Of a stretch of 64,000 nucleotides of DNA, positions 47,646 through 59,267 are shown one piece after another (position 1 is the stretch's first letter; each line of letters starts with the position of its first letter). The notes under the pieces were generated by a model that ran no database searches, was not told the DNA's origin, and saw only the letters and a program-made list of their open reading frames with translations. Position numbers and translations under genes: made by a program. Origin of the DNA: Oncomelania hupensis (lineage: Eukaryota; Mollusca; Gastropoda; Littorinimorpha; Pomatiopsidae); contig CM072523.1 in the NCBI GenBank assembly GCA_036898135.1, positions 46,265,329-46,329,328 of the forward strand, read 5' to 3'.

Positions 47646-48027
47646 ACGCAGACAGATAACTATACCAATGATGGACCTCTGTTTTAATACTTAGAACTTT
47701 GGAACTTTTGGATCTTAATTGGTCGGACGTGCTAGATTGAGGTGCTTTTTTTTTTTTTTTTTTTTTTTTTTGTTATTGTAGCCGGGAGAGTTTCTCACCA
47801 TCACTGAGCATGCTATGATTAGCGTGAACGTTAGCGATATATGAGATCCCTATCAATGTTGTTCATGTCATATCTCTGGCAATAACTAAAATCAAACTAG
47901 TGCATTAAGTAGCCTAGCAAAAGGTTTATACAGAGGATTCTTGGGGATCAACTTTAGCAGCTGGGAGTGACATTTTTCATGTAAAAAAGTATTATACTAC
48001 ACATTCATTTTGTCTATAAATATTCGA
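47646..48027. other. Non-coding sequence with a T tract
   Basis: About 27 T residues at 47745-47771. Nothing else recognised. Confidence 0.4.
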
Positions 48028-48217
48028 CTTTGTTGTCGTCGTCGTCGTCGTCCTTCTTCTTCTTCTTCTTCTTCTTCTTCTTCTTCTTCTTCTTCTTCTT
48101 CTTCTTCTTCTTCTTCTTCTTCTTCTTCTTCTTCTTCTTCTTCTTCTTCTTCTTCTTCTTCTTCTTCTTCTTCTTCTTCTTCTTCTTCTTCTTCTTCTTC
48201 TCCGTGGTCGTCGTCGT
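48028..48217. repeat. (GTC)n and long (TTC)n triplet array
   Basis: Five GTC units, about 50 uninterrupted TTC units (48052-48200), then GTC units again. Confidence 0.97.
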
Positions 48218-49083
48218 CCTTTTCTTGAGTTCTTCACTACTTCCTCTTTCCTCTTCTTCTTGTACAGTCCATCAGGGTTTCGCTGTATATTTGCATTCTA
48301 GCGACGAGGACCGGGGTTTGGAAACGTCAAAACACAGTTCAGTTTAGGATTATCTTTCCCTTAGAAGCCAGACTTCAATTAAGCGGCTGTTTGAAGAAAG
48401 ACATTGAAGGAGCGTTTGACTGTCACACAATCTCACACAATCTGAACTCGTGGGCTTACTTTCTAAAGTACGATATATGACCGCGCTAATGCTTGCAATA
48501 CTAGTGGTCTAGAAAGGATTATGCCCAAGAGAAAAGGGTTAATTCATGCAAGACAAATCCTGTTATTACACATACAACAAAGCAACAATATATTGGCGTT
48601 GGCTCTCCGGTCCAGTGTAAAGGGTGGCCATGGCTTATAATTATTGTTTGATTGATTATTTAATTGTATTCGCCGACGTGATTCTGAACTTTATAATTTT
48701 AGATAAATGTATCGCCTCGGTGAGATGTTATTTGTTAGAAATATGAGTCGTATACAGGTTTACGTAATTGTAAATTTCTCCTTGGTGTGTTTGAATTGAC
48801 ACAGGAAGAATTTGATGAACATTTGTACTTGAAATACATTTATTGTAATCGGTGTAGGGAGGGTGAGAAAACGGGGTTGGGAGTGGGTGGGAAAGGTTTT
48901 TAGCTAATGTGTTCAGGAAGTAACGAGCTCACATACACGCTGACATAGCGGGTAATGAATAATCTTGTGAATGATCGAGCGACAATGGGTAAGCTTTCGA
49001 TGGAGCGGGAACAGAATAGTTCATTTTTACATGAATTTAGTTGTAAATATATTGCCCTGTACGGGAATTTTCCACAGGATCCT
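48218..49083. other. Non-coding sequence
   Basis: No gene recognised. Confidence 0.35.
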
Positions 49084-49136
49084 GAAGAAGGAGAAGAAGA
49101 AGAAGAAGAAGAAGAAGAAGAAGAAGAAGAAGAAGG
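49084..49136. repeat. (GAA)n triplet array
   Basis: About 16 GAA units. Confidence 0.95.
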
Positions 49137-49151
49137 TACTGGTACACATTT

Positions 49152-49609
49152 ATCCTATCCTATTCTATCCCGTAACTCGGAGGTCGTAGAGGCACCACAG
49201 ATGATCGTTTAACCAGCGTACGCCATTTTTCACTGTCCTCAGCAACCCTGATTGTTTCGCTCAGTGTCAAACCAGTCCATTCTCGAATGTTGACCTCCCA
49301 CCTCTTTTTCGGTCTCCCTCTTCTTCTACCTCCTTGCAGTGTGCCTTGCAGGATGGTCTTTGCAAGACCTGATGATCTGGTGACGTGGCCATACCATCGG
49401 AGTTTCCATTTTTTTCACCACTGTGAGCAGGTCATCGTGTTGTCCAATGGCTTGTGTGATAGTCTGTCGGACTTCGTCGTTGGTGATGTGCTGGGTATAG
49501 GAAATGCCCAGAAGTCTTCTGTAGCCCCTCATCTCCATGCTTTGTATTCTTCGTTGGAGATCTGCTGTGAGGGTACATGTTTCGCAAGCATATAGGAAGA
49601 TGGAGATAA
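49152..49609 (-). mobile_element. Rep-C LINE, 5'-truncated copy
   Basis: 458 bp on the minus strand, flanked by ACACATTT at 49144-49151 and 49610-49617. Encodes the end of the RT protein with one or two small frame changes. The GGATA-type tail is at the left edge. Confidence 0.9.
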
Positions 49610-49617
49610 ACACATTT

Positions 49618-50066
49618 TTATGATCAAGAAAAAAGATTACCTTTAAAGTACATGTACCAAGAAAGTCTTGGGATGCACATGATTTTTTAAGTCGTCAGAA
49701 AGAGTAGAGTTTACTTTTTAAATACGAAGAACGCTTGTGAGATGCAAAGCGGATGGTGTGGCCTTCTTTAGCCTTGACTGAACACCACGTGTCTGTCTGT
49801 CCATCCGTTCAGCCATCCACCCTACCGTGAGGGAGGAAGCAGTAAAGAATCATTCTCCTCCTCGAGTCAGTTCTGTCAGCGGCGCGGCCTTTATGAGCAG
49901 GTCCGGCAGGGGGGGCGGGGGAGGGGCATGGATGGCCATGGAATGACAAGTTCTAGCATCTCTTTCTCTGTTGACCACGTTTAACCCCGCCCCTTCCCCC
50001 CCCTCTACATTCCCACTGTTTATCTCCCTCACCACCTGCCCCACTCTACTGGTCCTTGTAGCTATG
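49618..50066. other. Non-coding sequence
   Basis: G-rich run at 49905-49926. No gene recognised. Confidence 0.4.
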
Positions 50067-50683
50067 ACCCCCCGTGGGGGTGCCAGGGGTTTCTGTTTAA
50101 ATAGTATTCTTACTTTCTGGAAATTTAGTGCTTTAAATTCCCACTGTCGCTGTCTTTCTCATTTGGTCTTTCTCATTCCTACTCTGTTCTATCAATCTAC
50201 TATACTACATGTATCTTCTTCTTCGCTAGACCTATCACCTACCTTTTTTCTTGAAAACTCTTCTGGGACAAAACTCCTCATTTGTGTGTGAGGTCTGATG
50301 TTTCAGCTTGGGAATGTTGGACGCTTTCTGCCAAATGGTCAGTAGGACTTCCTGTGATATTATTATTTAGCAATGTAGGCATTTTGTATGTAAGTGTTTT
50401 GTTATATTTTATAATATGTTTGTATTCTATTTTGTTTTTGTAAACGGGGGTTCGATAAATTAGAGTACAACCTCAGCGACCCCGGCGTGGGATGTCTTTA
50501 TTGTAAAGTGACCGGCTTGTGGAGTGCCTTCAGTGTTACCACTAGGGTTGTTTCAGCAAATCTTTTATGCGGACCAGGGGCGAGTCCTCTTTCAGCCAAG
50601 TTGTGGTCTTGATTTTGTGGTCCTGATTCGGCTCTTTGCAATCCGCTGGGCCCTGTAAACAATGAATAACTAACTTACTAACT
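50067..50683 (+). mobile_element. Rep-B repeat copy, second subfamily
   Basis: Complete from CCCCCCGTGGGGG to a tail reading CCCTGTAAACAATG followed by AATAACTAACTTACTAAC, like the copy at 29842. Confidence 0.88.
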
Positions 50684-50687
50684 TGTA

Positions 50688-50790
50688 TCTAAGATGGTCT
50701 TGGAGCGGTTGTTGTCACGGGTAACATGGCCAAACCATGCCAGCGCACCAGTGACCTTCGCTTGGTTTATGGTCACGACATACCAATACT
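50688..50790 (-). mobile_element. Fragment of another RTE-like LINE
   Basis: Minus strand encodes AWFGHVTRDNNRSKTILDT, resembling LRWYGHVTR...AKTIL of Rep-C but clearly diverged at the DNA level, so it is a different family. It directly follows the Rep-B tail. Confidence 0.6.
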
Positions 50791-51123
50791 CCATACATTA
50801 ATTACATGAGGCAAAAGTAGGGGTGGTGCGCTTTGAACGAGGGCGGTAGTCACGAAGTTTGCCCCAGTCCAGTGGTCTCACCTGATAAGGAGGCGCGACA
50901 CAAGTATGCAGGCCGTGATAAAGCACAGGTGTTTTGCATTGTTATCTGTTTGTTGCCAATACTCGAGCAGAAGAAAGACAATGAAACAGCGTTACCGGCC
51001 AACAAGGAAAACATATTTAAAAAAAAAACGCCCAAAAAACCCATTATACGTTTTATTACTAAAATCTCACTCCAGTTTTCGTAATGAAGACTTCCTTTGC
51101 GGCTTTTAAGCTGTGAGGGCTGG
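50791..51123. other. Non-coding sequence
   Basis: Overlapping short frames, no domain. The left Rep-D duplication starts at 51124. Confidence 0.35.
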
Positions 51124-51135
51124 ACATGCTGACCA

Positions 51136-51331
51136 GAGGGGCCGGGTAGCTCAGTTGGTAAGAGCGTCTTGCTAGTTACCGAAAGGTCGCTGGTTCGAAA
51201 TCCCGGATTGGTCAACGTGTGATCATATTATTTTCCCCTTTACCAACAACTGGCCCGCTGGTGTCAGTATAAATCGGTCCAGTAGTCACCTATATGCGAA
51301 AGTGTCGTGTGACTATAATCTACAAACAACA
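51136..51331 (+). mobile_element. Rep-D tRNA-headed SINE, full copy
   Basis: 196 bp flanked by ACATGCTGACCA (51124-51135 and 51332-51343). A box TAGCTCAGTTGG; B box carries one extra A. The body matches the copy at 25195 closely, ending CTACAAACAACA. Confidence 0.92.
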
Positions 51332-51343
51332 ACATGCTGACCA

Positions 51344-52868
<1,525 letters not shown>

Positions 52869-52985
52869 ACGGTGGAACTGTAGTGGGGTCTTTTCAGCGG
52901 TGGAACTATAGTGGGGTCTTTTCAACGGTGGAACTGTACTGGGGTCTTTTCAACGGTGGAACTGTAGTGGGGTCTTTTCAACGGA
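52869..52985. repeat. 28 bp tandem repeat, four units
   Basis: The unit begins ACGGTGGAACTGTAGTGGGG and ends TCTTTTCA. The first two units show one or two substitutions; the last two are almost identical. Confidence 0.93.
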
Positions 52986-53656
52986 ACATGGAATTCTCGC
53001 CTTACGAGGACTCGCTTTGTGAAGAGGTAGGAAGTATTATAGTATTGTTTAGCAGACATGAAAGGGTCGTTTTTTTGGTACCATTCCGGAATTGAGATAG
53101 TAATTATATTCATTATAACAATTCGTTAGATATATCTATTTTCGCTCGAGTGGGTTCCGTATTACTACGAATACAATGTTGTTGTTGTTTTTTTGTAAAC
53201 CTATTGTAGTAGATTTCTGTATGCTAGATACGATAAGTACATTTACTTAATCAGCGTACTTTTTGTTTAAATGTTTGTATCTGTATGTGCGTTAAATGAA
53301 CCTCAGCTTTAGCCTAGGCTCTTATGTATGTCTTGTTGAAAACAAGTACTTCTATCGGTTCAAGAATTAGATAACACTGTTGATTTGTTTGTTTTTCCCC
53401 AATGCTTGTGCGTGTGTGTGTGTCTGTGTGTGTGCGTGTGTGTGTGAGTGAGAGAGAGGAAAAACGTTTGAAACTATTTTTAAAATTAAGGATAACAGAT
53501 TTGAGACTAATTATAAAGTCTAATCTTCCAATCTGTCCCTTAACAAATTAACGTAATAAAGAACCTTTTAATTAAGTAACTTACACACACAACCACACAC
53601 ACACACACATACACCGCACAGACGCAAATACACGCACACCAGAGAGAGAGAAAGAA

Positions 53657-53720
<64 letters not shown>

Positions 53721-54216
53721 GTGTGTGCTCGTGTCCCTAATTATGTACATGGTGGTGTGCGCAAGTATGTGTGTAATCTTGTTTTTTTAATACAGTAATG
53801 AAAGCCTATTTTGCTATTTTGAGCATATAGTCCTTATACATCGTATTGTTTATCGCGTACTACAAGGCTTTTAAAAAAATATTCTCATGTATTTTGTTCT
53901 GCCGATCCACGGTACGATCATATGACAGATAGCTATTTCTCCTTAATTATTCAACGTTGAGGAGAAAAAATGTCTTGTCTCGTTAGTTCCATTCACCATT
54001 GTGGACAAACGGGTCATATAGCATTCGTCGGTGTGAATAAAGACCTGATTCACCATTCTGTGCTAAAGGTCTCTCTAGCTCGTTTTCTGTTTGATAACGT
54101 TGGAAAGGCGAACTGTGTGTTGAACACAGTGGGAGGGGTATTAAGTCATTTCAAAGATTACCAAAGCTTCTTTGTTTATGTGTGATTTCCTTAAACCCTT
54201 CTTCCTGCTTACAGCT

Positions 54217-54250
<34 letters not shown>

Positions 54251-54692
54251 ATATACTTTACAATAGTCTGGAATTAAAACGAGCCAAAATTGATAGAAAC
54301 ATTACCGATGTTAGGGGCCTGTCTCCCGTGCCGTCTTATTTTCACCACCGCAAAGATCAAGGCCATTAGAATCCTTTTGTTTTGCTCGATTTCTCACAAA
54401 CGGCTGAAACGACGTTGCAGAGTTTTAGTATGTCCCCCAGTCAATCAATCCGTCCCTCCAAATTTAACTCTTTTTTTGTGTGTTCAAAACACAGTTTTTG
54501 ACTTTTCTCAACAATAACTGAACCGACATTGGTCATTATGTGTTTTTTACTATGCGGATACTTCAACTACCGCTAAGCATGTTAGATCGTTCGTATTTGT
54601 ACTATCTTCGAGGTCAAGGTCTTTTCTTCCTTATTTTATAAACACATTTTCACGCTTATCTCACAATCGGCTACGCCGATTTTGATACTGTT
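52986..54692. other. AT-rich sequence with CA, GA and TTG arrays
   Basis: (TG)n 53410-53450, (CA)n 53583-53640, (GA)n 53641-53718, (TTG)n 54214-54250. Three related CTCACAA-CGGCTGAA-CGA motifs occur at 54388, 54502 and 54656. No gene recognised. Confidence 0.5.
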
Positions 54693-54936
54693 TAGTTTGC
54701 TTGTAGGTAGGTCAGATCGTAGTTTGCTTGCAGGTAGGTCAGATCGTAGTTTGCTTGCAGGTAGGTCAGATCGTAGTTTGCTTGCAGGTAGGTCAGATCG
54801 TAGTTTGCTTGCAAGTAGGTCAGATCGTAGTTTGCTTGCAGGTAGGTCAGATCGTAGTTTGCTTGCAGGTAGGTCAGATCGTAGTTTGCTTGCAGGTAGG
54901 TCAGATCGTAGTTTGCTTGCAGGTAGGTCAGATCAT
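54693..54936. repeat. 27 bp minisatellite, nine units
   Basis: The unit is AGTTTGCTTGCAGGTAGGTC followed by AGATCGT. Units are identical except for a T in the first, an A in the fifth and a changed last unit. As 27 is divisible by three, long frames result (AGRSDRSLL repeated); this is probably not coding. Confidence 0.95.
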
Positions 54937-56510
54937 AAACCTATTATCGTTCCACGTTTCCCTGTTGTTTAGTTAGGATGAAGGCGCGTCACGGCGCCAC
55001 CCGAAATTGAACACTTTTGAAAATGCTTATTTCGTTGGATAGGTGCGCGACTGTCTGGAAATACATTTGAATGGCTTGCCATCTTGTGTCTTTTCCTTGC
55101 TTTCTTCTGACGTAGGAAAAAAATCATAAGGTTTAACGTCCTATGGCATGAGCACAAGGTGGAATTGCATTGTTATAGCTTGCATGTATTTAGTCTAGTA
55201 CCCGCTTCTCCCGGTTTGTGACTTGTATCTGAGAGGAAGACGACTGCGTAGGAGTTTGTACCCTCGTTCCGATTAGCGGGTTTGTTGTATGTAAGCTTAC
55301 TTGTAGAGTTTTATGGCCTTGTCAGCGTGTCGTTCACTTGATACGTCTTTTAGAGGATCTTCCTTTGCTGAGCTACCGTTTTGTGAATGAGATAGGTACG
55401 CGAGTGACCATTATTTTAAAAATGTGGTTTTATACAGTGTTCTCGTTGTTGTTGTTGTTGTTGTTGTCTTTGTCGTTGTTGTTGTTGTTGCAGTGAAATG
55501 ATTTGTCAGTTATTTCCGCTAGTACTTCTCGAGGGTATGTTTGGTTTGGGGTGGGAGAAGGTGGGGTAGGGGCTGTTATATAAAGGGGGAGGGGGGAGGA
55601 GAGGAAGAACAGAGAGTGTCATTGCGAGTGTGTATTGGTGGGTGGGTGTGGGTGGATGGGGTGATTAAGAGAGAGAGAGAGAAAGTGGGGAAGGAGGAAG
55701 AGGAGAAGGTTTTGTTAGTTATTGGAATGGGTAAAAACCACAGTCAGCATGCTAGCAGTGTCACCATTGAATAGTAGGCCTAGTACAGTAAGAGAAGCAA
55801 ACAGCCAAAGGTTTACGTTGTTCATTCAAAACTAATTGCACCTTGAGCAAATTCTAATCTTCTCCACATTCCACTATTTGTGTTACTCTTCCGTACTTCA
55901 GTCCTTAACTGCAACGCTTGCTACCTCCATGCCCTGATCCCAACCCCGTCCATCTATTTTTCAGCTCTCTCGTCTAAACATTAAAACTGCAAAGTCATGA
56001 GTTTTACTCCATTGCCCCTAGATACATTAACCCCCTTTCTGTCGTAGGCTTAACTTACTCTTGATGAAGAAGTATCATTCTATCACCTTTGATTCACAGG
56101 CATGACTTGACTCATTGTTTGCGCTCAAACTTTGTACGCCGTGTGGTTACAAATGGAGTCATATGCATGCGAGCAGCAGTCTTGGTGATGTGTTACAATG
56201 TCTTACCGCATGTCCCGTCTTCTTGCCCAGCTCTATGAGCTGGAAGTGTTCAATGCAAAGGCCTACTACTTTTAGGACGATTTTACTATGCTGTATGTAT
56301 TATTAGTTCAAACTCTTAACGAAAGGTTTCTCGTAACAGTTGTCGGGGACACAATGGAAAATCAGTCCCTTGATTTTCAGCAAGCCCAGCTTATGCACTG
56401 ACAAGATGAGAACACAGCGAAATAACCATCTTATCTATGACACACATCCACAATGCAAAACATTGGCAACAGAGATAGATCTTTCCTATCATTCCCTCAT
56501 TCCACGAATT
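54937..56510. other. Non-coding sequence
   Basis: (TTG)n at 55446-55492 and a purine-rich run at 55575-55710. GTTTAACGTCCTATGGC at about 55131 recurs elsewhere. No gene recognised. Confidence 0.4.
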
Positions 56511-56920
56511 TTTTTTTTTTTTATTATTGAGGATTTTTTTATAGCGCACATATCTCGCCGTGCATGACAAGACTCAAGGCGCTGGCCGTACACGATCTAA
56601 CTCAAACCACCCGAGACGCCCACCCGCAGACTTTGGGCGCATGGTCTGACGCCCGGACAACTGAGCACATGCCTGGGCAGCCAAGTGCATGCTGGGTGTG
56701 TTCTTGTTACATGAGCATCGGGATCTTTAATGTATGCTAATAATAATGATGGAATGTATGCGACACACAGACTAGACCTAGGTTTATACTCTCATCCGAA
56801 AGAGTAGGAAACGGGAGTAAAGTGCTTTTTCCCAGGGACACAACACACTGGCACGGCCAGGGCTCGAACCCGGGCCTTTCAAATCCGCAAGCCAAAGCAC
56901 TACCATTAGACCACCGTGCC
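56511..56920 (-). mobile_element. tRNA-headed SINE (Rep-F)
   Basis: Minus strand starts with a 71-base tRNA-like head (56920-56850) whose seven acceptor pairs GGCACGG/CCGTGCC are all intact. The B box is GGTTCGAGCC, but the anticodon stem does not close. A roughly 300 bp body with GGCCAGCGCCTTGAGTC and GTGCGCTATA segments leads to an A-rich tail. Pieces of the body recur at 17925, 30740 and 46534. Confidence 0.8.
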
Positions 56921-57062
56921 TCTTACTAATAAGGATGTTATCCAACATGCTATCAATGAACTCCAGTCCATCCTCTTTAGGCCAACCATCTTTATCACGT
57001 GTGTTCTACACACACTGCCTCATGGAGAGTGGTATCAAGTGATTTGGATCTCTCATTTAGAA

Positions 57063-57063
57063 T

Positions 57064-57141
<78 letters not shown>
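57063..57141. repeat. (AAT)n triplet array
   Basis: About 26 AAT units. Confidence 0.97.
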
Positions 57142-57142
<1 letters not shown>

Positions 57143-57309
57143 AGGATGCTATACGCGCCTTTCCCCAAATCATTCAGGCTCAAAGCGCGGCGATCTATAC
57201 CTACATACACGCTCACCTCTTTCATCCACCCTCACACACACCAAACACACATCCATCACTCAAACAGGTGGTGTAAAGGCAGGGAGATCGCTATTAGAAG
57301 ACGGAAAGA

Positions 57310-57515
57310 AAATCGAATTTTTATTTTTGAAATTTTTATATTGACTGCGTCCTGTACCATTATTGAAGGGAGGGAGGAAACCGGAGTGCCCGGAGAAAAC
57401 CCTCGGTGACCTCAATAGTCTCGTACCTAAGTCACATACGTTTGCCCCTTGCGGGAATCGAACCCGCGACCTTCGGCATAGGAAACCGGCGACTTATCCA
57501 CTGCGCCACGAGGCC
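57310..57515 (-). mobile_element. SINE with tRNA-Arg(CCT)-like head
   Basis: The head at 57515-57443 is 73 bases, with GTGGCGCAGTGG as A box and a perfect GGTTCGATTCC B box. The seven-base loop reads TTCCTAT, placing CCT at the anticodon position. The acceptor strands pair poorly, so it is not a working tRNA gene. The body includes TTTTCTCCGGGCACTCCGG. Confidence 0.75.
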
Positions 57516-57529
57516 ATCCCTTATTGTAT

Positions 57530-57680
57530 TTTTATTTTACAATTTTTTATTTTTTACTTTGACTCCATCCAATATTATAATTGAAGGGAGTGAGGAGACC
57601 GGAGAACCGGAAAAAACCCTCGGTGGCTTGATGAGTCTCGCACCTTAGTTACAAAAGTTCGCTTCTTGTCACATATACAA
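57530..57680 (-). mobile_element. Degenerate second copy of the same SINE body
   Basis: TTGAAGGGAG...GAGGAGACCGGAG...ACCCTCGGTGG repeats the body of 57310-57440 next to it, without the tRNA head. Confidence 0.6.
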
Positions 57681-58410
57681 GTACTAATCAGGCTAGACGC
57701 TGCTTTAGTTCTCACAAACTCTAAATAACCTGTACCATAACCACTGCACTGTGGTGTAAGTCTACAGTCTTTCAAAAGACAGGGCGGAGACTATGGACCC
57801 TTTGCTCTATTTTCAGGTTGTCTCTTTTTTTTTAAAGGTTTCACAACTTTACCCATGTCTTTGCCTTGGACCTGGTAGAGAGGTCAGGGCTGCTCATTTA
57901 GGCCGCCTTCTGTCTAATTGGTCTGTCTGCTCTGAGGTTGCTGCCGTGCATGTCAACGGAAAACTGTGAACAAGATTTCAAAGAGATAAGCCTGCTGACT
58001 GAACCCCCTCTCCACCAAACACCGATGGCCACAAAAGCACCCTCCTACTAAACACGGCTTGCAAACAGGGACTGCGGATTTCGGGGCATTGGTGTAATTA
58101 GACGAGCTTTGCTAGTCTGTGTAAGCAAGACGTTTCCGGGCCGGTCGGCGATAAGGACCGGATGGAGAAAGACAAGAGAAACACGAGGATTCAATTTAAT
58201 TAACAAGATCAAGACCAAGGAGCAGACCTTAATGAAACCGTTCTAGTCCCTTTCCCGCCAACTCAACCCTTCTTTGGGTCCCATTTTCTTTGCCATTCTA
58301 GATTGAACATTAAAGTTTAACGTCTATGACCTACCATTGGCGTAACGGCAGACGAGGATAGCCGTCTCAGGAAAGAGGGGTCGGGACCTAAATGAACACT
58401 GAACCACCAA
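57681..58410. other. Non-coding sequence
   Basis: Nothing recognised apart from GTTTAACGTCTATGACC at about 58316. Confidence 0.35.
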
Positions 58411-58540
58411 AGCAATCATACTGCTAAAATGGACAGTGAAAATGGCCACATTTTATATCGCCCACCACGGGATTCGAACCTGGGTCATCGGTGTGCCAGG
58501 CGAACGCTCTACCAATTGAGCTACGGCGGTGGGGCAGCAA
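58411..58540 (-). mobile_element. tRNA-headed SINE fragment
   Basis: Minus-strand tRNA-like head at 58533-58460 with GTAGCTCAATTGG, a GGTTCGAATCC B box and six of seven acceptor pairs (CCCACC/GGTGGG). A degenerate second copy follows directly, which argues for a SINE over a tRNA gene. Confidence 0.65.
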
Positions 58541-58645
58541 TCATAATCCTCCTAAGGAGGAACAGTGAAAAATTGGCACTTTCATTTTGCACACCACCAG
58601 TCGGACCTGGGTCATCGGCATGCCAGGCGAAAGATCTACCAGAGT
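58541..58645 (-). mobile_element. Degenerate tandem copy of the same SINE
   Basis: Repeats ACAGTGAAAA..., GACCTGGGTCATCGGC and GCCAGGCGAA of the preceding copy; the B box and head end are lost. Confidence 0.6.
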
Positions 58646-58721
58646 TAGGGCAGGGGGCCACAAGCTAGACTACTCACTCAGAATATGGAAACAATCGTTT
58701 TGTATCCCTTCATTTAATCAG

Positions 58722-59267
58722 CCTGGGGTTTCAGTATAAATAGTATCCCCACTTTCTGGAAATTTAGTGTTTTAAATTCCCACTGTCGCTTTTTTTCGCC
58801 TTTGTTCTTTCTAATTCCTACTCCGTTCTATCAGTCTACTATATTATCTTCTTCTTCGCTAGACCAGTCACCTACCTTTTTTTCTTCAAAACTCTTCCGG
58901 GACAAAACTCCTCATTTGTGTGTGAGGTCTGTTGGATCAGCTTGGAAATATTGGACGCTTACTGCCAGGTGGTCACTGGGGCTTCCTATGATGTTTTGTA
59001 AACGGGGGTTCGATAAATTAGAATATAGCCTCAGCGTCCTCTGCGTGGGATGTCTTTATTGTAAAGTGACCGGCTGGTGGAGTACCTTCAGTGTTACCAC
59101 TAGGGTTGTTTCGGCAGATCTTTTATGCGGATCAGGGGCGAGTCGTCTTTCAGCGAAGTTGTGGTCTTGATTTTGTGGTCCTGATTCGGCTATACTGGTC
59201 CTGATTTGGCTCGGATGAGTCCGCTGGACCTAAAGCAATAAACATGTGATGTAATGTAATGTAATGT
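58722..59267 (+). mobile_element. Rep-B repeat copy with internal deletion
   Basis: Begins CTGGGGTTTCAGTATAAATAG. It lacks about 90 bp between CCTATGATGTT and TTGTAAACGGG, and ends in TAATG units. It has a longer region before the final CCGCTGGACC than other copies. Confidence 0.88.

Noticed and set aside
54693..54936. CRISPR array
   Set aside because: Units are directly head to tail with no spacers, and the genome is clearly eukaryotic.
57443..57515. Functional tRNA-Arg gene
   Set aside because: Acceptor strands do not pair and the anticodon stem has a mismatch; a SINE body follows, with a second degenerate copy beside it.
59190..59240. Hammerhead ribozyme-like core at the end of Rep-B (CGGATGAGTCCGCTGGAC)
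   Set aside because: The CUGANGA box has a mismatch at the required U, most copies read CGGAAGA, and the GAAA after stem II is absent.
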